Assembly (NCBI GenBank): GCA_965261455.1
Contig: OZ253453.1
Coordinates: forward strand, 2,852,001-2,916,000
DNA length: 64,000 nucleotides
Direction: 5' to 3'
Source: DAOUKH01 sp965261455
GTDB lineage: Bacteria > Chloroflexota > Dehalococcoidia > SHYB01
The position numbers were made by a program, and so were the translations under genes. Below are positions 43,902-52,424 of the stretch, piece by piece (positions within the stretch are counted from its first letter, which is position 1; every line of letters starts with the position of its first letter). The notes beneath the pieces are model-generated. The model saw nothing but the letters and a program-made list of their open reading frames with translations. It was not told where the DNA came from and searched no databases.

Positions 43902-44003
43902 TATAATCGACGAAAGACGCCGTATGAGACGCATTTCAGGACGTAATCAGCGCGCAACCGCTGTTTTCGTGCGCTTGTAGCTTACGGGCCTGTGTGCTAC
44001 AAG
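43902..44003 (+). promoter_or_regulatory. promoter -10 box and leader hairpin of the kinase-like gene
   Basis: TATAAT at 43902-43907 lies in an AT-rich patch after rpiB. The implied leader of about 165 nt contains CTTGTAGC (43974-43981) and its exact complement GCTACAAG (43996-44003) around a 14-nt loop. No riboswitch class recognised. Confidence 0.4.
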
Positions 44004-44078
44004 AACTCATAGACCAGAGGCGGACTGATGCGAGACAAGCTGGCGGCGGCGTAAGCTGGCCGACGGGAGGAGGGTCCC

Positions 44079-44798
44079 ATGCCGGTAGTCACGATCGCGG
44101 GACGTCAAGGTAGCCCCATCAAGAAGATCGGTCTCGAAGTCGCCCGGTCCCTCGGCGCCGACTACGTAGACAACCAGATCATCGCCCAAGCGGCGCGGCG
44201 CAGTGGCGCCCCGATTCAGGAGATCGCCCAGAAAGACGAACGCGCGATCAAGGGCCGCGAGCGCTTGGCGCAGTTCTTCCAGAACTTCCTCGAAAAGTCG
44301 GCGGCGGCGGGCTCCGCCGGCGACCCCTTCCTCGGCCCCACCGGCATCGAGGTTCTCATGTCGCGGACCATGGCCGAAGCCGCCGAGCCCTCCCACAACC
44401 AGCGAGAGCGCCTCAACGACGAGCGCTACGTCGAGGCGATCACCTCCGTGATCGAGGACGAGGCGCGGACCGGCAATGTGGTCATGATCGGACGGGGCAG
44501 CAACGTCATTCTCCACGACCTGCCGAACTCGCTGCACGTCTACGTCGTCGCCAGCCTCGAATCGCGCGTCGCCGCGATCATGCAGCGCGAGCGCCTCTCC
44601 GAAGCCGACGCCCACAAATACGTGCAGGACTTCGAAGAGAGCCGAGTCAAGTGGTACAAGAAGTTCTTCAAGGTCGATACCGAAGAGCCCGACTTGTACC
44701 ATCTCTTCCTCAACGCCGACCGCCTCGGCATCGCCCACACCGCCCGCATCGTGGTCGACTCTGCCGAGGAGGTCCAGCGCCAGCTTGTCGAGGCCTAG
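44079..44798 (+). CDS. cytidylate kinase-like family protein
   Basis: 239 aa of the cytidylate kinase-like (AAA_33-like) group. Start VVTIAGRQGSPIKKIGLEVA aligns with the ISREYGSGG-type nucleotide loop, but GSGG is replaced by GSPI. Later landmarks: DNQIIAQAARRSGAP, VVMIGRGSNVIL (about 130-141), and ALRVFV-like HVYVVASLESRV. The true substrate is unknown. GGAGGAGGG precedes ATG 44079. Confidence 0.8.
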   Translation: MPVVTIAGRQGSPIKKIGLEVARSLGADYVDNQIIAQAARRSGAPIQEIAQKDERAIKGRERLAQFFQNFLEKSAAAGSAGDPFLGPTGIEVLMSRTMAEAAEPSHNQRERLNDERYVEAITSVIEDEARTGNVVMIGRGSNVILHDLPNSLHVYVVASLESRVAAIMQRERLSEADAHKYVQDFEESRVKWYKKFFKVDTEEPDLYHLFLNADRLGIAHTARIVVDSAEEVQRQLVEA

Positions 44799-44857
44799 CC
44801 TCTCGCTTGCCGCCCCGGAGGCGCGATCCCTATAATTGAGCTTCGGGGGTACATTCC

Positions 44858-45217
44858 ATGCCGAGAAAATCGAAACGCGTAGCTGCCAGACAGGCGGCGC
44901 TCTCCAAGAAGAAGAAGACATCCAGGACGTCCGTCTACCGCGCGCCCGAGGGGTCGCCAATGACGCCCCCCGCCGGACAGACCGCCGCGCCCAGGCCTGC
45001 CGCCGCCCCCGCCTCCGCCGAGGACCTCCCCGAGTTCTCGGCGCCCCAGGCGGAAGCTCCCGCCTCCGTGCCCCAGCCGGCGGCTCGTGCCGCCCCTGCG
45101 CCGGCCCGGCGCGCCGCCGCTCTCCGTATGCCCTATCTCCGGTCCGACCTCACCCTGACGGTAAAGGCTGGAACGGTGCTCGTGGCGGCGCTCATCGTGC
45201 TTGCTTTCGTCCTCTAG
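44858..45217 (+). CDS. small tail-anchored protein with basic N-terminus
   Basis: 119 aa: a Lys/Arg-rich N-terminus (residues 1-28), a Pro/Ala-rich linker (about 30-92), and one C-terminal membrane helix (VKAGTVLVAALIVLAFVL). No family recognised. The layout suggests a membrane-anchored nucleic-acid or ribosome contact, as an inference. It follows the kinase-like gene by 59 bp and precedes uvrC by 56 bp. Confidence 0.65.
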   Translation: MPRKSKRVAARQAALSKKKKTSRTSVYRAPEGSPMTPPAGQTAAPRPAAAPASAEDLPEFSAPQAEAPASVPQPAARAAPAPARRAAALRMPYLRSDLTLTVKAGTVLVAALIVLAFVL

Positions 45218-45273
45218 CCGCGCGCCTGCGTCCTCGCCCCGCCTGCGGCTGGTAGGATAGGACGCAGGTCGCT

Positions 45274-47148
45274 ATGGATTCCCAACGCGCCGTTCAGCTT
45301 CTCGCCGCCGTTCCCGTCAAGCCCGGCGTTTACCTCATGAAGGACGCCGGTGGCGGTGTCCTCTACGTCGGCAAGGCCGCCAGCCTGCGCAGCCGGCTGC
45401 GCTCCTATTTCGCCTCGAACGCCGACGCCTCCTTCGCCCTCACCATCAAGCTCGGCGAAATGATGCCCCGCGTCGAGGACTTCGAGTACATCGTCACCGA
45501 CTCCGAAGCCGAGGCCCTGCTCCTCGAAAACAACCTCATCAAGCGCCACCAGCCGCGCTTCAACGTCCGCCTCAAGGACGATAAGAACTACCCCTACATC
45601 AAGATCGACCTCAACGACGACTTTCCCCGCCTCGACATCACACGGCGAGTGGTCAACGACGGCGCCCGCTACTTCGGCCCCTTCGCCAGCGCGAGTTCGA
45701 TGCGGAAGACGATGGCGCTCCTCAAGCGCCTTTTCCCCTACCGCTCCTGCACCAAGAAGATCACCGGCGACGATCCCCGTCCCTGCCTCGAATACCACAT
45801 CAAGCGCTGCGTCGCCCCATGCGTCGGTTACGCATCGCACGGGGAGTACCGCGAGGTTATCGACCAAGTCATGCTCTTCCTGGAAGGGAAGCACGACGAC
45901 GTGCTCCGCGCTCTCAACCGCCAGATGCATGACGCCGCCGAGGGACTGAAGTTCGAGCGCGCCGCCTCCCTGCGCGATCAGCTGCGGGCCATCGAGAAGG
46001 TCTCCCAGGAGCAGAAGGCGGTGACCGTCGGCGCCAAGGATCAGGACGTCATCGCCGTGGCCCAGAGCGACGACGAGGCGTGGGTCGAGGTCTTCTTTAT
46101 CCGCGAAGGCAAGCTCACCGGCCGCGACCACTTCATCTTGGTCGGCGCGCGCGGCGAGTCGCCCGCGACGATCGTCGGCGAGTTCGCCAATCAGTACTAC
46201 CCCACCGCCGCCCACGTGCCCGGCGAGGTACTCGTCGAGCACGACCCGCCGGAGCGCGAGGCGCTGATCGAGGCGCTGGAATCGCGCCGGGGCCGCCGCG
46301 TCCGGCTCCACAAGCCGCTGCGCGGCGACAAGCGGCGCCTCGTCGAGCTCGTCGCCAGCAACGCCCGCGAGGGGCTCGATCACCGCCGCGCCCGCTGGCT
46401 CGCCGACACCGAGAAGGTCTCCGCCGCCCTCGACGAGCTCGAAGAGGCTCTGAGCCTTCCCGCGCCGCCGCGCCGCATCGAGACCTACGACATCTCCAAC
46501 ATCCAGGGGGCCAACGCCGTGGGCAGCATGGCGGTGTTTGAGGACGGCCGCCCCAGCCCATCCCGCTACCGGCGCTTCAAGATCAAGACCGTCAAGGGCT
46601 CCGACGACTACGCCATGATGCGCGAGATGCTGCGCCGCCGCTTCGCGCGCGCCGGAAAACGCCGCGCCGCCTCGAACGGCGGCGAGGAGGCGGAGGCCGC
46701 GCCCGACCCTAAGGGCTGGGGCGTCATGCCCGAGCTCGTCCTCATCGACGGGGGGCGGGGGCACCTCAACGCCGCCTTGGAGGTCCTGCTGGAGTCGGGG
46801 CTCGGCGGCGTGCCCCTCGCGAGCATCGCCAAGAAAGAGGAACTGGTGCACATCCCCGAGATGGCCGAACCCGTCGCGCTGCCCCGCAACTCCCAGGCGC
46901 TCTATCTCGTCCAGCGCATGCGCGACGAGGCCCACCGCTTCGCCATCACCTACCACCGCAACCTGCGCTCGAAGAAAAGCGTCCGCTCGGCGATGGACGA
47001 CGTGCGCGGAATCGGCCCCCGCCGGAAGAAGGCCCTCCTGCGGCGCTTCGGCTCTGTCCAGGCAGTCCGCGACGCCACGCTGGAGGAGATCGCCGCCGTC
47101 CCCGGCATGACCCGCCGCCTCGCCGAGCGTGTCAAGCTCGACCTATGA
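45274..47148 (+). CDS. uvrC: excinuclease ABC subunit C
   Basis: 624 aa. N-terminal GIY-YIG nuclease (KPGVYLMKDAGG; LYVGKAASLRSR), UVR motif region around KFERAASLRDQLRAIEKV, the RNase H-like 5' nuclease (IETYDISNIQGANAVGSMAV), and C-terminal helix-hairpin-helix repeats (VRGIGPRRKKALL; VPGMTRRLAERV). Makes both cuts in nucleotide excision repair. Confidence 0.97.
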   Translation: MDSQRAVQLLAAVPVKPGVYLMKDAGGGVLYVGKAASLRSRLRSYFASNADASFALTIKLGEMMPRVEDFEYIVTDSEAEALLLENNLIKRHQPRFNVRLKDDKNYPYIKIDLNDDFPRLDITRRVVNDGARYFGPFASASSMRKTMALLKRLFPYRSCTKKITGDDPRPCLEYHIKRCVAPCVGYASHGEYREVIDQVMLFLEGKHDDVLRALNRQMHDAAEGLKFERAASLRDQLRAIEKVSQEQKAVTVGAKDQDVIAVAQSDDEAWVEVFFIREGKLTGRDHFILVGARGESPATIVGEFANQYYPTAAHVPGEVLVEHDPPEREALIEALESRRGRRVRLHKPLRGDKRRLVELVASNAREGLDHRRARWLADTEKVSAALDELEEALSLPAPPRRIETYDISNIQGANAVGSMAVFEDGRPSPSRYRRFKIKTVKGSDDYAMMREMLRRRFARAGKRRAASNGGEEAEAAPDPKGWGVMPELVLIDGGRGHLNAALEVLLESGLGGVPLASIAKKEELVHIPEMAEPVALPRNSQALYLVQRMRDEAHRFAITYHRNLRSKKSVRSAMDDVRGIGPRRKKALLRRFGSVQAVRDATLEEIAAVPGMTRRLAERVKLDL

Positions 47149-47161
47149 GAAGGAGTCCACT

Positions 47162-47677
47162 ATGCAAGCCAGACGTGTCGTAACCGTGAACGGCGAGGAT
47201 GGCCAGTCCCGCGTCATGCTCGACGAGCCGACCGCGGCCCACTTCGACTTCGGGCCGCTCGTAATCAGCGAGGTGTGGGAGGAGCCTGGGCCCAAACCCG
47301 ACCTCACCCGCCCCGATCAGCTTGACTCCGCCGGCAGCGCCCTCGTGCCTCCCAAGGGCGGCTCCGTCTGCCGCCTCGTCACCTTCGCCCCCCACGGCTA
47401 CGAGCGCATCACCCCCGAAGTCCAGGCCGACATGGCGCGGCGCTTCGACCGCACCGGCGGGGAGTACGACCCCGACCGCGCCGGCTTCCACACCACCAAC
47501 ACCATCGACTACGGCATTGTCGTCTCGGGGGAGATCGACATGGTGCTCGACGACGGCGCCGTCCACCTGCGGGCCGGCGACTGCGTCGTGCAGCGCGGCA
47601 CGGGCCACGCCTGGCACAACAACGGCGATGTTCCCTGCACCATGGCCTTCATCCTCATCAGCGCCGAGACCGCGTAG
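47162..47677 (+). CDS. cupin-domain protein
   Basis: 171 aa; ATG 47162 has GGAG upstream, an earlier in-frame start inside uvrC is rejected. Single conserved-barrel cupin: DYGIVVSGEIDMVLDDG and GDCVVQRGTGHAWHNNG give His and Glu metal ligands. The enzyme or sensor role is unknown. 14 bp after uvrC. Confidence 0.82.
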   Translation: MQARRVVTVNGEDGQSRVMLDEPTAAHFDFGPLVISEVWEEPGPKPDLTRPDQLDSAGSALVPPKGGSVCRLVTFAPHGYERITPEVQADMARRFDRTGGEYDPDRAGFHTTNTIDYGIVVSGEIDMVLDDGAVHLRAGDCVVQRGTGHAWHNNGDVPCTMAFILISAETA

Positions 47678-47702
47678 CGGGACCGGAAGCCGAGACGCCA
47701 CG

Positions 47703-48617
47703 ATGTGCGGCCGCTTCACCCTCACCGCCGACCTCGACGAGGTGCAGCAGCGCTTCGACTTCCCCGAGCGCGACCTCGTCGTCTCGCGCCGGTACAACAT
47801 CGCCCCCACCGACGCCGTCGTCGCGGTGCGCCGGCGCGCCTCGGACGGAGGCGCCCGCAACCACGGCGAGGTCATGCGCTGGGGGCTCGTCCCCTACTGG
47901 TCCAAGACGGGGCCCAAAGGCCCGCCCGCGATCAACGCCCGCGACGACAAGATCGAGACGTCGCGGATGTTTGCCACGGCCTTCGAGCGCCGCCGCTGCC
48001 TAATACCCGCCGACGGTTTCTACGAATGGCGCAAGACCGGGAGTGGGAAGAACGCCTTGAAAGTACCGCTGAGGTTCACCCTCAAGGGCGGCGGTCTCTT
48101 TGCCTTCGCCGGCGTCTGGGAGTCGTGGCGTGGGCCGGAGGGCGAGCGCGTTCAGTCCTGCGCCGTCATCACGACCGCGCCCAACGAGCTGATGGCCCCC
48201 GTCCACGACCGCATGCCGGTCATTCTGCCCGAAGAGGCCGAGGACGCCTGGCTCGATCCCGCGCCGCGCGACGTCGCCGCCCTGCGCGCGCTCTTGAAGC
48301 CAATCCCGGCCCATTCCATGGAATGCTACGTCGTCTCCCCCACTGTCAACTACGTGAAGAACGACGGCCCGTCCTGCATCGCACCCGCCGAGCCGCCGCC
48401 CCGGCAGTCGGCGCCTGCTCTAGCTAGCGCCCGCCGGCCTTCCTCTCTGGGGGAGACGGTGGGTGTGGCGCGGCGTCTCGTCACTGTCGCCGGGGCCGTT
48501 GGGGGCGGCGACGGGCGCACGGGGGGTAAGGGGGTAACCTTTTACCGATCACGGGGCTGGGGGGCGGCGGATGGGGAGCATGGCCGCGCCGCGAGGCGCT
48601 CATGCGGGCTCGACTAA
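47703..48617 (+). CDS. SOS response-associated peptidase (HMCES/YedK, SRAP family)
   Basis: 304 aa. Begins MCGRFTLTADLDEV; after Met removal Cys2 forms the thiazolidine cross-link with abasic sites. Other active-site parts: INARDDKIETSRMF (Asn), PADGFYEWRK (Glu), APVHDRMPVIL (His). The SRAP domain ends near residue 232 (CIAPAEPP). The last about 70 residues are low-complexity and read into GC-rich DNA, so the natural stop may have been lost. Confidence 0.92.
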   Translation: MCGRFTLTADLDEVQQRFDFPERDLVVSRRYNIAPTDAVVAVRRRASDGGARNHGEVMRWGLVPYWSKTGPKGPPAINARDDKIETSRMFATAFERRRCLIPADGFYEWRKTGSGKNALKVPLRFTLKGGGLFAFAGVWESWRGPEGERVQSCAVITTAPNELMAPVHDRMPVILPEEAEDAWLDPAPRDVAALRALLKPIPAHSMECYVVSPTVNYVKNDGPSCIAPAEPPPRQSAPALASARRPSSLGETVGVARRLVTVAGAVGGGDGRTGGKGVTFYRSRGWGAADGEHGRAARRSCGLD

Positions 48618-49460
48618 AGGTTATGGTAGCGAGCGATCTTCCCATACGTCACGTTGCAGCTCCGGCATGTCCGGGGTCTCATCCGCGGCCTCGGCCGCCC
48701 GATTCAAGGCCGGCTTCGGCCTCGCTTGAAACTCCTCGCGCTTGGGAGGAGCGCAGGAGTTCCCGGAGGGAGGGCGCCGCTCCGCGCCACGGGCGCGGCT
48801 CTTCCCTCTGAGCGTGCGCCGGTGGCTGAGAACGCCTAAGACATGCAAGGACATAGTAGGGGGCGGCGGTGCGGATGGGGAAGGGGCGGATGTCACGGGG
48901 GGGGGCCTTCGGGCGCCCGCGCACCTAGCGGCGCGCGCCCTCTCTCAGTCTCCCCCAGAGGCACAAACGGGCAAGGTGGTACCAGCGTCTGGCCGAAAAA
49001 CAAGGCCACAGGGCGCACGCAGGGCCCAACGCGTGGCGCGGCCCGCGTCGTCCGTGACGCCGAACGCCTCCGGCGCGGCAAAGGCTGGCTCGATGCCTAG
49101 CTCGTAGGCTGTTTCGGCAGCGCGGGTGGCTCTTCCTGCGGACGACCTACCGCCCGCTCTGCAAGTAAAGGTCCGCCTCGGCTAGCCCCAGGAGCGCGGG
49201 CGGAGCGGCGGGCACTCGACTGGGTAGCCGATAAGGGCGAAGAGATGCATCTTCGCCCGCCAGAGGCGCGTCTGCTCTAGCCTCGCCTCCGATGGCCACT
49301 CGCTCGTCGGATTTCCTCGCGCCCCGCTATGCATGCCGAAATCGTACCACGCCGTCCACGCCCGGCACGAGCCCGTGGGAGCTTGCCGGGCCGGCGGGGA
49401 AAATGGTAAGAGAAAAGTAGTGCCTGGTATCACCCGCCGGGCACCACATTCGGCCTCCGC
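48618..49460 (+). other. gene-poor GC-rich stretch
   Basis: About 840 bp with no convincing gene on either strand. Open frames here are short and Arg/Pro/Gly-rich, as expected from GC-rich non-coding DNA. One plus-strand frame ends GGTSVWPKNKATGRTQG and RDAERLRRGKGWLDA (about 48,970-49,100), which reads more like real protein and may be a decayed gene end. Confidence 0.5.
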
Positions 49461-49568
49461 TTGCCGTTTTCGAGGACGGGCACGGAAAGACCGTCAGCGT
49501 TCACCCGTATCGTAATCATCTTCGTCCTGCTTGTCGGCCTCGCGGCCTGGGCAGCGAACAATCTCTAG
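49461..49568 (+). CDS. possible 35-aa single-helix membrane peptide
   Basis: TTG start with no clear ribosome-binding site. The C-terminal half is one membrane helix (RIVIIFVLLVGLAAWAANNL). It stands 12 bp before a second small membrane ORF and 3 in a row are found, which is the main argument for it. Start and reality are uncertain. Confidence 0.3.
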   Translation: MPFSRTGTERPSAFTRIVIIFVLLVGLAAWAANNL

Positions 49569-49580
49569 TAGGGGGCCCCG

Positions 49581-49886
49581 ATGGACGTACTCCGCCGACT
49601 CCTCTCCGGCCCGGCCTTCAAGACCGCCGTGCTGGGGGGCATATGGGTCTCCACCTTACAGACGGTGGTGCTTGGCATCCATATCGCCTCACGGTATGAG
49701 GGCGATGCCGACGCCGGCCACTACGATGTCTTCATTTACGTATACGCCGAGATGGGGCCGCTCCTGCCCATGATCATAGCCTCAAGCGCCGTTTTGACGT
49801 TCATCGTCGTGAGGATACTCATGGACCGGAAGGGCGACCTGTTGTCGCCGGAATCCCTGAAGGAAACGACGCCGATCAAGACGTAG
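49581..49886 (+). CDS. small membrane protein, function unknown
   Basis: 101 aa, GGGGG before ATG. Two hydrophobic helices: KTAVLGGIWVSTLQTVVLGI (about 14-33) and LLPMIIASSAVLTFIVVRIL (about 60-79), and a short charged tail. No family recognised. Its stop shares one base with the GTG of the next ORF. Confidence 0.55.
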   Translation: MDVLRRLLSGPAFKTAVLGGIWVSTLQTVVLGIHIASRYEGDADAGHYDVFIYVYAEMGPLLPMIIASSAVLTFIVVRILMDRKGDLLSPESLKETTPIKT

Positions 49887-50056
49887 TGCGAGACCCTCGA
49901 ACGCTCCTGCTTGTCATCCTCGTGGCCCTCCTTATTGCGGTCATCGTGACCCTGGACTTGTCCCTCTTCATTGTCCTGGTCGTGGTTGTCCTGCTCCTCG
50001 CGCATATGGGTTGGGTGAGGCGCATAAGCCGACAGACCGAGCAAACCGAGGACTAG
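49886..50056 (+). CDS. 56-aa membrane peptide
   Basis: Starts at GTG 49886, overlapping the previous stop by 1 bp (TAGTG). One long hydrophobic stretch (LLLVILVALLIAVIVTLDLS, then LFIVLVVVVLLLAHMGW), then a charged tail RRISRQTEQTED. Probably two tight membrane helices. The stop-start overlap argues for coupled translation with the 101-aa protein. Confidence 0.5.
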   Translation: MRDPRTLLLVILVALLIAVIVTLDLSLFIVLVVVVLLLAHMGWVRRISRQTEQTED

Positions 50057-50075
50057 CGGCCCCGCCGAGAGGAGG

Positions 50076-50188
50076 CTAAGACCCTGCGCCCAGCAGCCTA
50101 CCCACGGCATCCTCCACCGCCTTCCCCTCCGCCGACTCGCGGAGCCACTTGCGCAGCTCGCGGCGGGCGATGGTGACGGCGTCCGGCG
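50076..50188 (-). pseudogene. orphan C-terminal coding fragment next to vsr
   Basis: A minus-strand frame with no start codon encodes PDAVTIARRELRKWLRES and then AEGKAVEDAVGRLLGAGS before a TAG at 50078-50076. This is a helical, well-formed C-terminus in a different frame from vsr, which ends at 50189. Best read as the 3' end of a gene whose body was replaced when the modification cassette was inserted, or as a frameshifted extension of vsr. Confidence 0.4.
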
Positions 50189-50599
50189 CTAGTGGCGTCT
50201 CAAGTCCAAGTCAAGGCGCGAGCGCAACGCATCGAGGTCCTTCGTCTCGCACTCCCACACGACAAGCACCTGCCAGCCGAGTTCGGAAAGGTCGCGGACG
50301 TGACGCTGGTGGCGCGCCTTGTTGCTGTCGATCTTGTTCTTCCAGTACGCAGCATTGGTGCTCGGCAGTCGATCCCCGCGGGCACAGGGGTGCCCGTGCC
50401 AGAAGCACCCATGGACGAATAATGCGACCCGTCGCGCCGGGAACACGAGGTCGGGGCAGCCGGGTAGGGAGCGCCGGTGAAGTCTGAACCGGTAACCTAA
50501 GCGGTGGACCAACGAACGAACGCGGCGCTCCGGCGTGGTGTCCTTCCCCCGAACACGGCTCATGATCCAACTTCGCTTCGCCTGGTCAACCGTATCCAT
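50189..50599 (-). CDS. vsr: very short patch repair endonuclease Vsr
   Basis: 136 aa. Vsr family landmarks: RSWIMSRVRGKDTTPERRVR (about 9-28), LPGCPDLVFPARRVALFVHG with catalytic Asp, CFWHGHPC, WKNKIDSNKARHQRHV, and LVVWECETKD. It nicks T:G mismatches left by deamination of 5-methylcytosine. Third gene of a cassette with a C5-methyltransferase and GIY-YIG nuclease, 16 bp after the latter. Confidence 0.93.
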   Translation of the reverse strand: MDTVDQAKRSWIMSRVRGKDTTPERRVRSLVHRLGYRFRLHRRSLPGCPDLVFPARRVALFVHGCFWHGHPCARGDRLPSTNAAYWKNKIDSNKARHQRHVRDLSELGWQVLVVWECETKDLDALRSRLDLDLRRH

Positions 50600-50615
50600 G
50601 CGGTTCAGAGCCCCG

Positions 50616-51248
50616 TTAACTCTCCTCCATCCGCTGCTCTGCCAAATGCTCCAACCTCCGGGCTTGCGTGTGCAATACCTTCCTAAGCCCCGGACTCACT
50701 TGACGCTCGCTTATCACCTGCGCCAACTTAGCAATCACGCTTGCCCGGCGGGCGATTCTCACATCGGCATGACGGCGCAATTCGTAAAGATCGCCGGGCA
50801 CTATGCGTTCCCTCACCGACAGAGGAAGTGAAACGACTGGAGCTTCCGCTATCTGGCCCTCGTTGAGCACGGCCCCAAACGTCGATCGTTTGAGCACTTT
50901 TTGGAACACCGTGTACTCAGCGGCATTAAGAATTTGTTTGACTTCGGGATCACTTAGTTGCCGCCCTTCGAGGTTCCAGTATGGCCACATTTCAATGTCT
51001 GCGACTTCGAATGGATCGAGGACATTCATCGCCACCGCGTCCGTGCGCTGATTGGTCAAGTGGCGGCGGATCCTGACCCTGAGCTTCTCCGCAGTCTGCC
51101 CCACGTAGATTGGCTCGCCGTCATAGTCGTAGAAGGCATAGACTCCGAAGTTCGCGGCGCCGACCCGCCGACCCTCATCGTCCGTGACATTGAGAGCACG
51201 GCTGAGCTCCTTGCGGATCGCGCGAACATCGTGCGGCGGGTCTGGCAT
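50616..51248 (-). CDS. GIY-YIG nuclease, candidate restriction endonuclease
   Basis: 210 aa with an N-terminal to central GIY-YIG domain: FGVYAFYDYDGEPIYVGQT (about 34-52) gives both Tyr, Arg in LRVRIRRHL follows, Glu in NAAEYTVFQKVL (about 112) and Asn in AVLNEG. The second half is helical. It lies between a C5-methyltransferase (6 bp) and vsr, so it is probably the cleaving partner of that methylase, as in GIY-YIG type II enzymes such as Eco29kI. Specificity unknown. Confidence 0.75.
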   Translation of the reverse strand: MPDPPHDVRAIRKELSRALNVTDDEGRRVGAANFGVYAFYDYDGEPIYVGQTAEKLRVRIRRHLTNQRTDAVAMNVLDPFEVADIEMWPYWNLEGRQLSDPEVKQILNAAEYTVFQKVLKRSTFGAVLNEGQIAEAPVVSLPLSVRERIVPGDLYELRRHADVRIARRASVIAKLAQVISERQVSPGLRKVLHTQARRLEHLAEQRMEES

Positions 51249-51254
51249 CTCACA

Positions 51255-52424
51255 TCACCGTTGCGCTAACTCGCCACGGAGAAGTGGCGCAAGGTAGCAC
51301 TTCGCGAGCCATTGCACGGCCGGCACGCAGACGGCGTCGCCGAGTCCAAAGAGCGCCTGGCTCACTGTGACGCCGTCAACGCGGAATTCGTCCGCTCCTT
51401 GGAGCCTGGCGTACTCCCTCGGGGTCATCCAACGCACGCGCACGTTTCCCCTGCCGGCACGGACCAGCGCCTGTTTACTGGATCCGCCCCGCACCGCACG
51501 TAGACAGCCACTGATCTCATCGCGCCGCAGCTCCCACACCGGTCTACCGGCACGTGTCCGGCGATAGGCGGCGGTCCAGGTTACACGTTCCCCCTCCCGT
51601 AGGCGTTGGAGGCGCTCGGCCTGTAACGGAGAGAGGGACGAGAGGAATCGCTCTAACCGTTCTTCGTCCCACCACGTTGGGCGGGAGTATGGTGCCGACC
51701 CGACAACATCATCGAGCCTCGCCGTCGTCGCTGTAGGCAACGTCAAGGGAAGGGCGCGCAGCCGAAGGGCGGGATGCTCGCGGGCGACACGGCCAATCCA
51801 GGCGGGGCGCACCGCGGAGGGCCACCAATCGTCGGGGCTGTCGATGGCCTCTCGGCTGCCGACCATGAAGAGGCGAGGCCGACTCTGGGGAGTAAACGTC
51901 TTGGCATTGATCACCATGAGGTCGCACCAGTAGCCGAGACTGTTGAGCCGCGCTATCGCAGCGGTCAAATCCCGACCGCCCCGCGAAGTTCCGAAGCCAG
52001 GCACGTTTTCAATGAGGACGGCGGGAGGTCTGCGCAGCCCCATTTCTTCAAGAACCCGCGCAAACTCCCAGAACATACCGGACTGCTCACCGCTCAGCCC
52101 TCGTCGACCACCAGCTAGCGAGAGATCGGTGCAAGGAAAGGAAGCCGTCGCCAATTCGACATCGGGGACGTGGCGGCCGGACAAGGCGCGGATATCGCCG
52201 AGTACAAAGTCGGTTGAGTCGAAGTTCGCGGCGTACATCGCGCGCTTAACGGGATCGACATCGTGGGCGAAGACGACAGAAAAGCCGGCTCGCTCAAGCG
52301 CGAGCCGCACAAGCCCGATCCCGGCGAAAAACTCCGCGATCCGCGGCACGCCCGCGTTACGGGGCGCCGCCGCAACCCTAGGAAAGGCCAATGCTCCTGT
52401 CATGGGGCCTGACTCCCGGCCCAT
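51255..52424 (-). CDS. DNA (cytosine-5-)-methyltransferase
   Basis: 389 aa C5-methyltransferase. Motif I FFAGIGLVRLALERAG, motif IV with nucleophile SFPCTDLSLAG (PC, about 95), motif VI ENVPGF, motif VIII QSRPRLF, then the variable target-recognition region and motifs IX-X (RLQGADEF; GLGDAVCVPAVQWLA). Start ATG 52424 or 52403. First gene of the cassette. Methylates one strand's target and protects against the GIY-YIG nuclease, by inference. Confidence 0.93.
   Translation of the reverse strand: MGRESGPMTGALAFPRVAAAPRNAGVPRIAEFFAGIGLVRLALERAGFSVVFAHDVDPVKRAMYAANFDSTDFVLGDIRALSGRHVPDVELATASFPCTDLSLAGGRRGLSGEQSGMFWEFARVLEEMGLRRPPAVLIENVPGFGTSRGGRDLTAAIARLNSLGYWCDLMVINAKTFTPQSRPRLFMVGSREAIDSPDDWWPSAVRPAWIGRVAREHPALRLRALPLTLPTATTARLDDVVGSAPYSRPTWWDEERLERFLSSLSPLQAERLQRLREGERVTWTAAYRRTRAGRPVWELRRDEISGCLRAVRGGSSKQALVRAGRGNVRVRWMTPREYARLQGADEFRVDGVTVSQALFGLGDAVCVPAVQWLAKCYLAPLLRGELAQR

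Noticed and set aside
42407..43957. 516-codon minus-strand frame over the recombinase and rpiB
   Set aside because: Both plus-strand genes have full family motifs; the antisense frame has no recognisable fold and a biased composition.
43974..44003. tRNA or riboswitch in the leader before the kinase-like gene
   Set aside because: Only one 8-bp hairpin is present; no cloverleaf, T-loop GTTCAA-type box or known aptamer core.
45214..46956. 580-codon minus-strand frame over uvrC
   Set aside because: Shadow of a highly conserved uvrC; composition typical of antisense GC3-rich frames.
49182..49433. 83-codon minus-strand ORF
   Set aside because: No ribosome-binding site, no recognisable motif, and it lies in a stretch where all frames look random.
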